A DNA stretch of 64,000 nt from Isoetes taiwanensis (taxonomy: Eukaryota; Streptophyta; Lycopodiopsida; Isoetales; Isoetaceae), in assembly GCA_021234155.1 (NCBI GenBank), contig JAJEKV010000004.1:24089122-24153121 (forward strand). Direction: 5' to 3'. A program made the position numbers and the translations under genes. Each line of letters opens with the position of its first letter. The first letter of the stretch is position 1. Shown here in pieces: positions 10,201 through 21,690 of the stretch. The notes under the pieces are model-generated. The model had not been told where the DNA came from. It did not search any database and worked only from the letters and a program-made list of their open reading frames with translations.

Positions 10201-11764
10201 GACATTATCTTCTTCCTTCACAATGGAATTCAGCAAATGTACAGTATGTTTACATTCATATGGATGTGAACCCATTGCCGTGCATTTACAACAAGACTGT
10301 CCAAGATCCTAAGTTTACAAGATGGGCTCTTATCATACAAGAATTTGAATTGAAGTATGTTAAGATGGCTCAAGGAGCTCATAATCCAAGTGCATATTTG
10401 ACTAGTGGTGCTGAAATAGAAGAGGAAACAGACCAGCAAGTAGCATTTCAGGATAATGGAGTATTACAGGGGTTCATTGAGACCGTGGATCTTTGGTATG
10501 CCAATATATACAGGTATTTACAAGATCAGACTTATCCTTCATCATTTTCAAAGCAACAAAAGCATGCTCTTAGAGTACAAGCAGCTGGTTATGTGGTGCA
10601 TGAGGCTATTCTTTATAAGAGGACTATGGAAGGTCTCTTATTAAGGTGTGTTGCTGGTCAGCAAACTCATGATTTGTTGCAGCAAGCACATGATTGTCAG
10701 GGGCATTTTGCAGCCAGAACCACAGCTAGAAAGATCCTTCATTGGGGATATTATTGGCCAACTCTGTACAAGGATACTAGAGACTTTGTTAGCAAATGTG
10801 AGAAGTGTCAAAGGCATAAACAATTGACAGGCCACAATAATATGCCATTCCATCCTATTTTGAGCGTTGGTCCATTTCATATGTGGGGATTGGATTACAT
10901 TGGGCCTATCAATCCTCCATCTTCCAAAGGTCATAAGTATATCTTGGCAGCCACATGCATGTTTACAAAGTGGGTAGAAGCAATTCCAGCAAAGCATGCT
11001 ACAGAAAATACCACAGTAAGCTTTCTTTATCATAATTTGATTTCTCGGTTTGGTGTTCCAACCATTCTTTTGTCTGATCGGGGAAGTCATTTCATGGGAA
11101 AGTAGTAGCTCAGTTAACAGACAAGATTGGTGTTCAACATGTGCAAGCTTCTGTTTATTATCCACAGGGCAATGGGCAAGCTGAGTCTACTAACAAAATT
11201 CTGAAAGCTATCTTGGCCAAAACAGTGAAGGATAATCAAAGAAATTGGCATGAAGCCTTGACAGGTGCCTTATGGAGTTTCAGGTGTACTTACAAGTTGG
11301 CTACAGGATTTACACCATTTGAATTGGTTTATGGAGTGCAAGCTGTGATGCCTATTCATTTGGACATTCCTTTGTGTTCATTTGTGGAGCTCCCTTATTA
11401 TGAGAATTTAGGAGAAGTTCCAACTCCAAATCAAGTGCATAATAGGATGGATGATTTTTTTGCAATTGGAAGAGATGAGACAAGAAGCAACTTCAGACTT
11501 CAATATGAGGCATAAAAGAAAGTAAAGCTTATCAAAGACAGGTTACAGGTTGTCAATCCATTTGAAGAAGGCCAATTGGTGTTGTGCAGGACCACTAAGC
11601 AGCATCTATCCAAATTCCAAAGCCCATGGGAAGGCCCATTTCTGATTGATAAAGAGGTACCAGGTGGGGCTTTCTATTTGATGACTCCAGAAGGGGAATT
11701 GTTGCCTAATCCCAGAAATGGCAAGGATCTCAGGCCTTATTTTGAAAGAGAAGTGCTATTCTAA
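7260..11764 (+). pseudogene. pol: Pol polyprotein (PR-RT-RH-IN) of the Ty3 element, two lesions
   Basis: Protease has the DTGSG active site (7920). A Ser/Pro/His tandem repeat follows at 8715-8945. Reverse transcriptase has DYRDLNKATKRDHFP, FGLTNAP and FIDD as the YxDD box (Asp codons 9597 and 9600). RNase H follows, but its first catalytic Asp is replaced (FFTVWEQALAV where TDAS is usual) and ADxLS reads PSAYL. Integrase has the HHCC finger (H..H near 10,690, CEKC near 10,800) and DDE residues in LDYIGP (about 10,890), SDRGSH (about 11,075) and GQAES (about 11,178). After HFMGK the frame shifts by one base at about 11,103: two TAGs appear where KVVAQLTDK would continue. A TAA at 11,513 interrupts ...LQYEA/KKVKLI. 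The tail resumes VVNPFEEGQLVL and ends RPYFEREVLF. Confidence 0.93.
8715..8945 (+). repeat. In-frame SPHSPQSPHS minisatellite in pol
   Basis: A run of TCACCACAT/TCACCACAG nonamers and related units between protease and RT, encoding SPxSPHS repeats at about residues 545-622 of the pol frame. The units (CACCACATTCGTCAC) closely match the 19-bp tandem units at the start of both LTRs. Confidence 0.85.
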
Positions 11765-12158
11765 GGGATTCAGATTTGGTATAGCTCCAATTACAGAGAA
11801 TTTGTGGAGAACTTTTGGGTTACATCAGGTCGTTTTTCTATAAAAACAGGTGGTGACAGTTCCATAATACTTCATCTATCCTATATCAAAAGATGCGTTT
11901 CGGCGATACGAATCCAACGAGCTATGGTGCAGGTCAAACGGAGTTCTGGAACTCAAGATATCAGCTTTCAAAGTTTGCCACAGTTACAGAGGCTCTGTTT
12001 CGTCACTGTCATTTTGGAACAGTTTGTTTGTATTAGTCATTTGGATTTGAGGAGGGTGTCAATGTGTCATTTGGGGACATGTCCCAAGGACCATATGAGT
12101 TTGTTTTGTTGTGGGTTCTCCGCCACGGAGTGGCACATTTTCCCACTGTGGTCGCCAC
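11765..12158 (+). other. 3' untranslated region of the Ty3 element
   Basis: No convincing domain between the end of pol and the 3' LTR. No classical polypurine tract abuts the LTR; instead the last bases are CACTGTGGTCGCCA (12144-12157), the complement of the PBS region. A small hairpin GCCAC-GGA-GTGGC lies at 12122-12134. Confidence 0.6.
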
Positions 12159-12464
12159 TGTTGGGGTTGTCACCACTCACCACATTTGTCACCACTCACC
12201 ACATCATATACCGTATATAGAGTGATATACGCGCATGCACGCGTGCAGGATATTTGCACGTATGCATTATGGAGCCATTATCACCACTGTATTATCTGAG
12301 CAGAGAGAGAAGAGAGAGAGACGGTGTATTGATGGAGATTATTTTCTTGATCTAGCTATGGAGATGATGATTCTTTGTGTTGTGCATTGCCTTATTCTGA
12401 TAGATTGAGCTTGGATTGTTGGGTTTTTCATCCTTCTTGCAAGGTTAGAGTCCAGGCTCTAACA
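12159..12464 (+). repeat. 3' LTR of the Ty3 element
   Basis: 306 bp, TGTTGGGG...CTCTAACA, followed by the TSD ACTGA. One fewer 19-bp unit than the 5' LTR; otherwise one base different. Confidence 0.93.
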
Positions 12465-12638
12465 ACTGATGTCTTTGGTAAGTTTATTTTCCCAAAACGA
12501 ATCTCTCTCTCTCTCTCTCCATCTTGGTTGCATATATATGAAGCCATAGTGCTGTGCAGGCTTTTTAGTTTCTTCCCTATCCGATTTCATTATTACAAGT
12601 TTCTCTATTGCTTATAGAATCTTGCTTTGGAGTCCAAA

Positions 12639-12699
12639 ATGCTGAAAGTCTTGCTCATGGGCGACAGTGGCATTTATGATCTGGTCCTCTCCATAAAGG
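12639..12699 (+). other. Possible Rab-type GTPase first-exon remnant
   Basis: An open stretch starting MLKVLLMGDSG resembles the beta1/P-loop start of Rab GTPases (LKVIILGDSGVGKTSL in Rab7-type proteins). The GKT part of the P-loop is absent (IYDLVL follows), and a GGTAAAC donor-like site comes directly after. Short and degenerate, so chance similarity is possible. Confidence 0.25.
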
Positions 12700-14897
12700 G
12701 TAAACAGCTCCCATGTTGATTCTTTCATAACTTAGGTAACGAGGTTTCACATTATTCTAATCTACATTTGTTTGCATTTCAATTGCAATGCAGTGTTTAA
12801 CATTGAGGTTGCAAATGGTTTCTTATTTTTGTAGGTTTCTTCCGTTTGTCAGCTTCTAACCATATCTGCTCTCATTCACACAATAAAAGAGCACTTCCCC
12901 GTGAACCCAGCATAGAGAATAAGTCTTTAGCTAACTAAAACAACCTAGGTATTTTTCCCACCTTCACTTCATGGTATTGCCGATGTTTTGCTTGCAGATT
13001 TGCTTCTAGCACTACTTTAAAGTTATATGCATGAAGGCGATTTCACAATGTGCAGATGCATGAGCATGGAGCAATAAGATACTAGATCAAAGAATTGCAC
13101 GCTTTTATCCAGCAAACACCCATAATATAGCATGCCTTCCCAACCTCATCTTGACATTCAAGGTATGACGCTATTCTTTGTTAATCAATAGACTAATACT
13201 ATCATACAATGGCTAATATTCCAATAGGACATCCATTTATTCTACAACTTTTTTTCCTTCATATATGTATGAGCTATTGCAAGCATATATTGTTACGATG
13301 CATATATATATCACGTTGTGCCAACAAGGATGTAGAGATACTATAAATTACTCTGCGCATGCATGTATCTTAGTCCCTTCGATGTCCTTTTTTTTAAAAA
13401 GATGCAATAGCCTGCAAGTACCAATGTGTTCTACACTTGAATTGAGGTATGTCTGATGCTATATTAAATGAAACTAAAGTCTAACATCTTATGCTTTTGT
13501 TCTAATATTAAAGCCTTTTCACCAGTGGTGTTTATAGCTTAGAGTGTGGTCTAAGCACCCACAACCCACGCTGAAAAGCACGAAGTCAATGAGCTATGGG
13601 TGCACAAACACAAGTAAGCTCTCTGCTTTACATTTGAAAGTTCAAAGTACACCTCTGACTTGGACTTCGGTTTCAGTTAGTTGTAAGCAATGATTGCCTT
13701 TTAGACATGAGCATGTTATAAACCATATAGTGGTTGCTTTGCATGCTTAGGTCGAACTATCGAGTGCCATGTTTATTCCAGCATCAGGTTTTAGTAATGC
13801 CTATAACTGCATTCGTGCATTGACATGCTCCAATTTTCTTATCTTGCTGCCATATATAATATTTTGCAATGGTCGTTTTCTTGAGTAAGATCTTTACACA
13901 TGACATCGTTTTATTCCAGGATTCTGTTTTGGATAGCAGATGTTGTATTGGCACCATAAACAGCACCATTCAAATCTACCTCTATTCTTGCATCACAGAG
14001 CTGTTAGAAATGAATTGTTCAACCTAGCAGCTACACTTCAACAATCTTGACACCATACTTCCGGAAGTTTGTCCACAGCCAGAAAAGGGTTGAGGTCGTC
14101 ATATGGTAGTAGAAGCTATGGCGTTGATTTCCAAGGTTTACTATCTCTAGCATTTTTTATGTACGATATAATATGCTATCTGCAAAATCACTTCTCCTTT
14201 GTTAAAAATCGACAATGAAGTCACACTTTGTGCATTCAAATATAATGCAAGATGGACAACATTAACAATGTCGTATTGGAGATAAGCTCTTTTTCTATGT
14301 TCACATTCCTTTACAACTATGCATAGGCATTTCTTACAAACATGCATAGGTTACACACGTAACAGTCGCATATTCAGGTTCCATGTTACGTATGGTCAAT
14401 GAATCTTGCAATGTTCCTCTATATTACCCTTGAAGGAATTGACATTCTCTTTGGGGTTCATTCCACATAGGAAAACAACAACCAAGCAACTCTGAAATTA
14501 TTTTCGTTATGTGGCACATTCGAATCCATATTCTTTCCAACTACATTGTCGCATTGCACTTTAAAGATTTCAATTGTCACATTTCCCACAAACAACTATG
14601 TCACTTCAAAACTACATCATAGAATGTGCTCAATATTCCTATCCCAACGGCATGAACTTCATTAGCTAAGATTATTAAATCATATCGTCACAAACTTGAA
14701 TTCTAATTCATCTCCACTACTTCCAAACACAAATCATATGAACTACTTCCATATCAAGACACAACAAAATGAGACTATTTGTATGTAGTCCAACAAAATA
14801 CCACATACACAAAATTAATGAATTACACTTGCCTCCTCCAACCGACATCGATTCTTCTACCCAACCATCACACAACGACCTCTTCAACTGTTGAAAA
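12700..14897. other. AT-rich stretch without supportable gene
   Basis: No conserved coding, RNA gene or long repeat is visible. It includes a TC microsatellite just upstream (12,501-12,519). The right edge is a Helitron 3' end, so part of this interval is probably Helitron interior. I could not find the matching 5' TC end. Confidence 0.4.
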
Positions 14898-14925
14898 GCC
14901 CGGCAACGCCGGGCACCATAACTAG
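14898..14925 (+). mobile_element. Helitron 3' terminus (plus strand)
   Basis: A perfect 7-bp stem (GCCCGGC-AAC-GCCGGGC) at 14898-14914 is followed 7 bases later by CTAG, then T (14926). This is the canonical plant Helitron 3' end (hairpin then CTRR, inserted before T). The stem sequence is a CpG-richer version of the terminus at 32,948-32,975. Confidence 0.8.
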
Positions 14926-15270
14926 TTATACCATGAATTTCAATTTTTTCCTAATGGTTTGAAGTGTCAATTATGAATTTGCGCCATTTTTCACCCGGTT
15001 CTCGGATTGGGATGATTCTTCAACCCATTTTGGGTGAAATCTGATGCTGATGCATAATTTCCACTCCAACTTTACTAGAATGTTAATTTGACTTATTCTT
15101 TTCCCCCCATTAACAACTTAGCCTATTCTTACGGACCCACTACCTAGGAGAAAATTTTTCCTTATTTTCAAGGTTCCATGGTGGAAATTTTCATTCCACA
15201 CCCTATAAGACCTGTTAGACTACTTACTAGGGACATGGTCAGTGCTAGTTCTTGGTCAACCACGAACATC

Positions 15271-15282
15271 GCTCTGATACCA
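15271..15282 (-). promoter_or_regulatory. iMet primer binding site (minus strand)
   Basis: The complement reads TGGTATCAGAGC, the standard initiator-tRNA-Met primer site of plant LTR retrotransposons, 1 base downstream of the LTR on the minus strand. Only about 100 bp of internal sequence (to about 15,170) follows before unrelated AT-rich DNA. Confidence 0.85.
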
Positions 15283-15283
15283 T

Positions 15284-16907
15284 TGTGACGCTCCCTACAA
15301 AATACACGGCACCCGGTCGTACACTCCGTAGGAAATCCCACATCTGGTCCTTCGACCGCACGGGCCCTCCGTCTATCCTGCACTCCAGGGTGTCCCTAGT
15401 ACAGGAAGGGGACACAAAGGTGTCTTGCGGGCCCTTCCCCTATGGGCTCCTATCACAGTGGAAACATAAACAACGTCAGAACTAGCAATAACAATACATC
15501 ATACTACCTCGAAGGGTAGCACATCCCACATATCCATAGCTACAACAGAGATAACATATGCCGTAAAACATGGGAGCTCCTACCCAGGTAGACTGACGGC
15601 TAGGCCTCAAGATAGAGCAGACCGAGTCATAACAATGGCGGGGCTGGCTATAGACAATGGCTAGGTTTGACCACTCCATCCGCCCCTCCTGTGCATACTT
15701 TGCAGATGGGGTAGATCGGGCTCTGGCATGACTCTAGCCTTCCGGATACGCAATCTCACGGTATCACCCGTCGAGACTACTCCGGGTTGCATCTCCTCGG
15801 CCCGTTGAGGCAGGAAGGTTGCATCTCGCCTTCCCGGGATCTAGAGGTTCCACGGGCGGCTAGAGAATCGTGGCGACACACGATCCATCCCCGACTTAAC
15901 CCCCCAAAACAAGAGCCAGGCCAACACCTGTAGCTCTTGAGAGGCAGGGCAACACCATTGCTCCAGGAGGTGTCGGACCCATGCCCGGCCCACACGAAGT
16001 GACCGACCATAAGCCTAGCTTGCTACGGGGTCCTCAGTAGCCACGCTCAGCAGGGGCCCTCCCTCCGTATCTCCTCTAACCCCGTTATGTAGTGCTGAGT
16101 CACATCATAGCCCCCATTGCCTGGTGGGTTCCTATGCACATGCCGCAATATAATAGGAACTAAAGGGTCTAACCTAGGAGCATTACTAAGTAAGGCTACT
16201 AGGTCTCTACCCCCCTTCCCAATACAAGAGGAGCAAACATGATCAACCATCATCATACAACTTCATATCATGATAATCATCAGAATAACATCTAACCTAA
16301 TCATACATATCTAACTTATAGTTAGGGTTCCTTGATTAGGGTTCAAGATGTTGAATAAGGGTTCTAGGATGGCTCTACTCTAGATACGAACTACTACCTC
16401 ATCTGGAGTGCTAACTTCCAGATGAACTACTAAGAACACTACTCCAAATATCTGCTCCCGAAGTGCTCCCTCCCATTCTTGGCGTCTCCATGATCCTCAA
16501 GGCGATCGATGCCGCGCTCACTCCAAGATCGTGCACGCCCTCTGGGGGCTGCTGCACTAGGCTATGCCACAACAAACGACGCTCGAAACGGAGTTTCGAG
16601 TGCAAAGAAGGTTCCCAAGGTGTTAGGGCCAGGAAAAGAGGTCTATGGTTAGGGTTTAGGTTAATATAGGTTAGGGTCCACATGGGATGACACGTGGCTC
16701 CAATGGGATATGGCCATGTGGCGGTTGCCCAATAGGATAAGGCCATGTGGAACATGGGCCTTATCCTAAGGTTATCTAAGTTATATACTTAACTTAGATA
16801 TGCACCCATGCCACTTCCTAAGGTATACAAGTCTACAAAGTAGACTTGTATAGTGACGGACCCAGAAATATACGTATTTATAGCGTATATTTCCCTGGAA
16901 CGTCACA
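15284..16907 (-). mobile_element. 5' LTR of a truncated LTR retrotransposon
   Basis: 1,624 bp with TGTGACG...CGTCACA ends, directly followed on the minus strand by an iMet PBS, so it is the 5' LTR of an element otherwise lost. Homologous over its length to the LTR at 23117-24603 (shared CCAGAAATATAYGTATTTATAGCG end and CAATGGCGG.GGCTATAGACA). GC-rich with no coding capacity of its own. Confidence 0.85.
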
Positions 16908-17580
16908 GGCTTACCCTTGCTTAAAGGTTACAGACAAGATTTTTGTTGGCAGACGGAGATAGTGCATAAGGTACCCCATCAATTAGGTGTAATAGTGAAG
17001 CAAAGATGGCATGGTCTCCTTCGACCTTTAACAAAGAAGGGTTTTGAGTCTGAAACTTGCAGGGAAAAAGCAATAGAGGTTGATCTGATAAAGTACGAAA
17101 GAGCAAATACCGTTCTAATAAGCCATAAATAATTATTCTTCTAAGGTACTGAACGCTGACCTGATAGACAGCAGTCAAGATCAAAGCGCTCGGCAATGTT
17201 GAATTACAAGCATAAAATAATGCAATCTACCACGCCAAAATTAGCCAATAAAACCGTTCCTGGCCACTGTCTTATATTATCAGATCGAGAAATCTAGAGG
17301 CAGATAAGCGATAGAAAAGCCTTAATCTGCTGCGACTGATGGAAAGGCTGGAGAAGCCTAGATTCTCATAAGTCTGTCCTCTTTGAGGCGGCGTTCAACA
17401 AGGCAATTCTCACGTCTAACTGGTATCGAAAGGCTGCTAGCCTGTCGCGATGGAGTGATATTTTGAGAATCATAGATATCTGGAGGATCCAGTAGCATTC
17501 GGGAGGGGAAAAGGAGGGGAGAAAACAACCCTAAAACAGAAACTCATAATGTGTCGCCCAATATAACACTGGAACAAATG
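16908..17580. other. Intergenic, no supportable feature
   Basis: Mixed-composition DNA between the LTR and the U6 gene. Short open frames show no recognisable protein. Confidence 0.4.
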
Positions 17581-17596
17581 ATAAGTAAGAAGGGCT

Positions 17597-17602
17597 TATA
17601 AA
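17597..17602 (+). promoter_or_regulatory. TATA box of the U6 gene
   Basis: TATAAA-type box (in CTTATAAAAA) 30 bases upstream of the U6 start, the spacing known for plant U6 promoters. I could not find a good upstream sequence element (RTCCCACATCG consensus) at the expected place about 23-26 bases further up. Confidence 0.6.
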
Positions 17603-17626
17603 AAACACAGCTTTGTTTGTTTTATT

Positions 17627-17727
17627 GTCCTTCGGGACATCCGATAAAATTCGAACGATATAGAGAAGATTAGCATGGCCCCTGCACAAGGATGACACGC
17701 ATAAATCGAGAAATGGTCCAAATTTTT
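17627..17727 (+). ncRNA. U6: U6 spliceosomal snRNA
   Basis: Nearly the full plant U6 sequence is present. It has a 5' stem-loop, the ACAGAG-box region, here ATAGAG (GATATAGAGAAGATTAGCATG), the U4-pairing region, and the 3' end CACGCATAAATCGAGAAATGG-type tail ending in a T run. The RNA forms the spliceosome catalytic core. Differences from the usual plant sequence are few: the 5' stem is one base pair shorter (GTCC-TTCG-GGAC, a paired deletion that keeps the hairpin), ACAGAG reads ATAGAG, and there are one-base changes at TTCGAACG and CTGCACAAGG. The ACAGAGA box is normally invariant, so this may be a recently diverged pseudogene despite the good TATA spacing and terminator. It is pol III type. 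Confidence 0.88.
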
Positions 17728-17730
17728 TTT
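17723..17730 (+). terminator. Pol III terminator of U6
   Basis: Run of eight T at the end of the U6 sequence, the standard RNA polymerase III stop signal. Confidence 0.8.
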
Positions 17731-20212
17731 CTCACACTCAAGATTACTTTTTAATTAAATTATTCTCTCTATTTTCTTTTTTCCCCCCTTTTAGCCCATG
17801 CAACAGTTATACTTTCCTTAATTATATGCTCTTTTTTTTGTCATAACCAGTTCTCTCCACAAAGAAAATGCTCAACGCTACCACATTTTAAGGCATTGGT
17901 TGCTTCAATGGCATATATTTCGGATATATATTCAAAGAGCATTGGTCGTTATAGCCAAACAATCCCATTCTATATATGTTGTTTGACCAATGTAAAACCA
18001 TGTAATACCATCTTGATTGCTTGTGAAACCCTCCAACCCTTAAAACATGATATTGTCATACACTTGTGAGGTGCTCGAGAGCATCGATGTTTTGAGCAAG
18101 CTCGTGAGATGAACAAATTGTTATTGCAATAAGGTTTAAAAGTTGTGAAAATAGTTTTTTATAATATATGATTTAGAAGATTAAGTGAGGGTATTCGTAG
18201 CAAAAAGCTGTACAAAGCTGACTTGGCAGGGCCAATTCGAGCATATACGAGTTTGGCATTTTTCTTTTAGAAATGCGAAGGTGGAACCATGGCCACATAT
18301 GGCATTCGGGGCTGCAGAGGAAGGGGCACGTCTTTTAGGGCTTCTTGCAGGGTGAGCCCATGGAGAAGAATAAAATAAACTATAAAGGGCAGAGCTTGAA
18401 TGGTTTTTTATTGATGCATGTTTTTTGTTTGTGTGTTGCTAATAGAGGCAAATTTGTGTTGCTTGTTTTTTTTTGTTCGGTGGACTTGCAAATAAGCAGA
18501 TGGCACATGGAGGGCTTGTAAATCTTGAGCATGCTCAAAGCAAAGGTAGCACTCACGAAAAAGGTGTCTGAGAGTTATGCTGGGGCTTGATTTCGTCCCT
18601 TCCTGTACCCATTCATCCATGCATGTTATTCGTTATTCTGTGTTTTGCCCATTTCGGTTTGCCCATATGCCATAAACACAAACATTATGCGCTTCGAGTG
18701 CCCAATCAATTCTCGGCCTGACTCTGCAAAAACTTTGTCTGCAATAATGCAAACCACTTTTTTTTCTTCTGCTAATGTTCTCAATTCTTTTCGGAAAATT
18801 TGCGACTCGATTTTTAGATGATTACCTTGTGAAGATGCGGGTCCATATAAATGATCAAATTTGAAAAGCTTTTCTTCTGCATAAATTTGTGTTGCTTGTT
18901 TTTTATTTGTGGGTTTCAGGAAGACATGGGTTGGGGTTTTAGATAAGCTGCCGTGGGTAGCAAGTTAGTTGATTTCAAGATGGGGAGCAAGTTATTTGAT
19001 GTCAAGCTGGAATCATCTTGCAGAAGAGGTTACAATTTGGTAGGTTCTAGAATTCTTGTGAGAGGTTACGATTTGTCTAGTAGGTCTGCATGTCAAGATG
19101 TCCCCAACATTGACGCACGACCTAGTTTTAACGCATTTTTTTGCTCATTTTAACGCGAAACGTGGCCATTTTCGACGTCTAACTGTGGCCACATTTAACG
19201 CAGACGTGCTTTGTGTGTGCACAGCTCCAGCGAGAAACGTCGTCAGAATGTAGAGATTTGAGAGGAGTGGGTGTCGGAATGGTGGTTCCACGTGTTGCCA
19301 GAGGTAAGATGGCCCTTTCTTGCATGCTAGATCTGTAGACTTACTTTTTCTATGAAATTTGATGCAATCTGTATGCTTGCCAAATGGCTCAAAAGGTTGA
19401 ATTGGAGTTCTTAAAGATCCGGACAATCCATTTTCCACATTATTTCTCAGATATTCCTTAATACTTTCAAGCTTTTGAAAGCTCAATCAAGCATATTTCA
19501 CTACGATTTACGTTTGGTTGTAATTCTCCCTTTCTCATTATACAAATACTATTATTAATGCCCAAGGCTACCTGCAACACAGTGAATTCACTTTATTCAG
19601 CAAAATTAAGAAGGGAAGATTAAGTTGCCTATCCAGCCAGAATACCAACAGTAGAAAAAAATGGCCTAACCCTACCTTTCCCATACATCATAGTTTCGCA
19701 TTTAGGAAAACTAAAAATAGCAATTCCCATAACCATACAGTTTCCATGCCATTGCAAACCAGCTCTTTTGATCCTTGTGGGCCACATTATGCCATCTGCG
19801 TGCATGGGGTTACCAACTGAAAAAACCCATATGGCCTTGTATCTTTGCAATAATTGCAACCCCCACCGTATTTATATATGCATTTTGCGCATAGTGTGAG
19901 CACCTCCATTGTATTTATATATTCCTTATGCCCGTAAACTAAACATCTCTTGCCCGATGTTTTTATGTCTCTTATGCCCATAACATATTGAGTGTGTTGA
20001 CCTTTCTCTCTTTATCAATTGACTTGTATAATTAGCAATAATGCTTTCAATACATTTCTTATTAGCTTACTCTCCTAATGGAAGGATGTTAGGGGCAAAT
20101 TTATTATGGTTAAAAACTTATTATTGCTACCTAGCGCATATTTCCTCCATGCTCGTTCAAGGCAAAAAGCCTTCCATATCCACTACCAATCATTATGCAG
20201 ACTCACCTGTTC

Positions 20213-20215
<3 letters not shown>
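17731..20215. other. AT-rich intergenic stretch
   Basis: No gene could be supported. A small patch at 19,105-19,205 repeats TTTAACGC three times with interspersed GTGGCCA, of unknown meaning. Confidence 0.4.
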
Positions 20216-20256
<41 letters not shown>

Positions 20257-21690
20257 ACGTGTTTTACTTCATATTATACACTCAAAATATTACAAAGTAC
20301 TTCCAAAAGTAAGAAATGTCCCTGAAGCATCAATCACTTTTAGATGATCACTCCATATTGGAATTTTAATACGATCAGGCCAATTGGAGATCTGAAAGCA
20401 ATTATACAACTTCTTACGAATTTCTTGAAGCATCACCTGATTAGACCTTTCTTCGCCTTCGCTTCTATACGCTCCAGATTAGCCAAGACTTTGCCATGTG
20501 AAATGCAATCCTTTTAGAAGCAGTCCACTGATTTGGATAAATACCCAAAAGAAAGTGCAGACTATCCAAAGATACTCCAAAAAGAGAATGCAGCCAGGAC
20601 CTAAGACTACTCAGCTCTGCACACAAATATAAACAGTGCTCCAATGTTTCAATGCACCGCTCACACATTGGGCAAAGTGGGCTTACTCCCGGCTTAAAGC
20701 GATGAACCATCTGATTAACTCTCAAAGAGCGATGAATCACCTGCCAAAGTAGAACATTTACCTTTGGAGGATTATATTTAGACCAAACAAGGTTCTAGAT
20801 GGATTGCCATTGAGAAGGCAAAGTCTGTAAGTGCCATTTTCGAGAAGGTGATAAAATACTTGAGGAGGTAAGCAATCTGTAGCATGAACTTACTAGCTTT
20901 TTGCCTCCTTTAATACCTCGAACAAAGTTCCAGCATCTCTTGTTACCCACCTTCTTAATTAGAGGAAGAGCACTTGCTACATAAGCCCATATAGTGATAT
21001 CTTTATCCAACAACCCATATGTCTCCTGAAACCATTGCCAAGGAGCAATGTCAATACCAAAATACCACTGTTCAATAGAAATAATACCTGCTCTCCTCCA
21101 CCTCGCTTGGGAATGCACATGCATAAATTCTACAACTGGGTGTAGTTGTCCATGAGTATACAAAGGCAACCACAGAAAGGGGGACGATGCCTGGAGACAA
21201 GCTTCCCAATCAAATGTAATCACCTGCTGGACTACCTTCCAGGCCCGAAGCAAGCCTTTCAGTACTGGAGAGGCATGTGAATAAGCTTTCAATGGATATA
21301 ACAATGCCCAAGGGAGCTCAATTCTCACACCTCGCTTATGAAAAACCACACACTTCTTTACTGATTGTTTAAGTAACTTCATACCTGGTGATGCACAATC
21401 ATCTTTCAACAAACTGAACAATAGCTTAGAAGCTAAGACCTTACCCTGTAAAGAAAGATCCAATATACCAAGTCCTCCTTGTTGTTTAAACATCATACAT
21501 TTCTTCCACGCCACCTTCACAGTGCCTTCTTGATCGGTACACCATACAAAATCTCTTACAATCTTTTTTATCTCTGCAAACTTAGAAGCTGGAGCCAATA
21601 GAACCGAAACCAAATAAATATGCGTATTGTTCAATACTAACTTAGCTACTTGAATTCTACCTGCCAAGGATAACTTCGAACCTCTCCACT
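20216..21690 (-). mobile_element. 5'-truncated L1-like LINE (minus strand)
   Basis: The plus-strand T run at 20216-20252 is the poly(A) tail. Upstream on the minus strand lies the C-terminal part of a LINE ORF2: the post-RT region at 21667-20795 (KLVLNNTHIYLVSVLLAP, QQGGLGILDLSLQGKVLASK) and then the zinc-binding RT tail domain in another frame (20740-20465; CPMCERCIETLEHCLYLC). The RT catalytic core is missing, consistent with 5' truncation during target-primed reverse transcription. A frame break lies between 20,795 and 20,740. Confidence 0.88.

Larger units (their letters stand above)
5451..12464 (+). mobile_element. Full-length Ty3/gypsy LTR retrotransposon (7,014 bp), recently inserted
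   Basis: The element is bounded by TG...CA LTRs (5451-5775 and 12159-12464) and flanked on both sides by the 5-bp duplication ACTGA (5446-5450 and 12465-12469). Order is LTR, PBS, gag with three zinc knuckles, then protease, reverse transcriptase, RNase H and integrase, then LTR. Integrase after RT defines Ty3/gypsy. The post-integrase domain has no chromodomain and ends WEGPFLIDKEVPGGAFYLM..., which suggests the non-chromovirus (Tat/Athila-like) side. The LTRs differ by one 19-bp repeat unit and one base, so insertion is recent. Pol nevertheless has a 1-base deletion and a nonsense codon, so this copy cannot make its own integrase without recoding. Confidence 0.95.
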
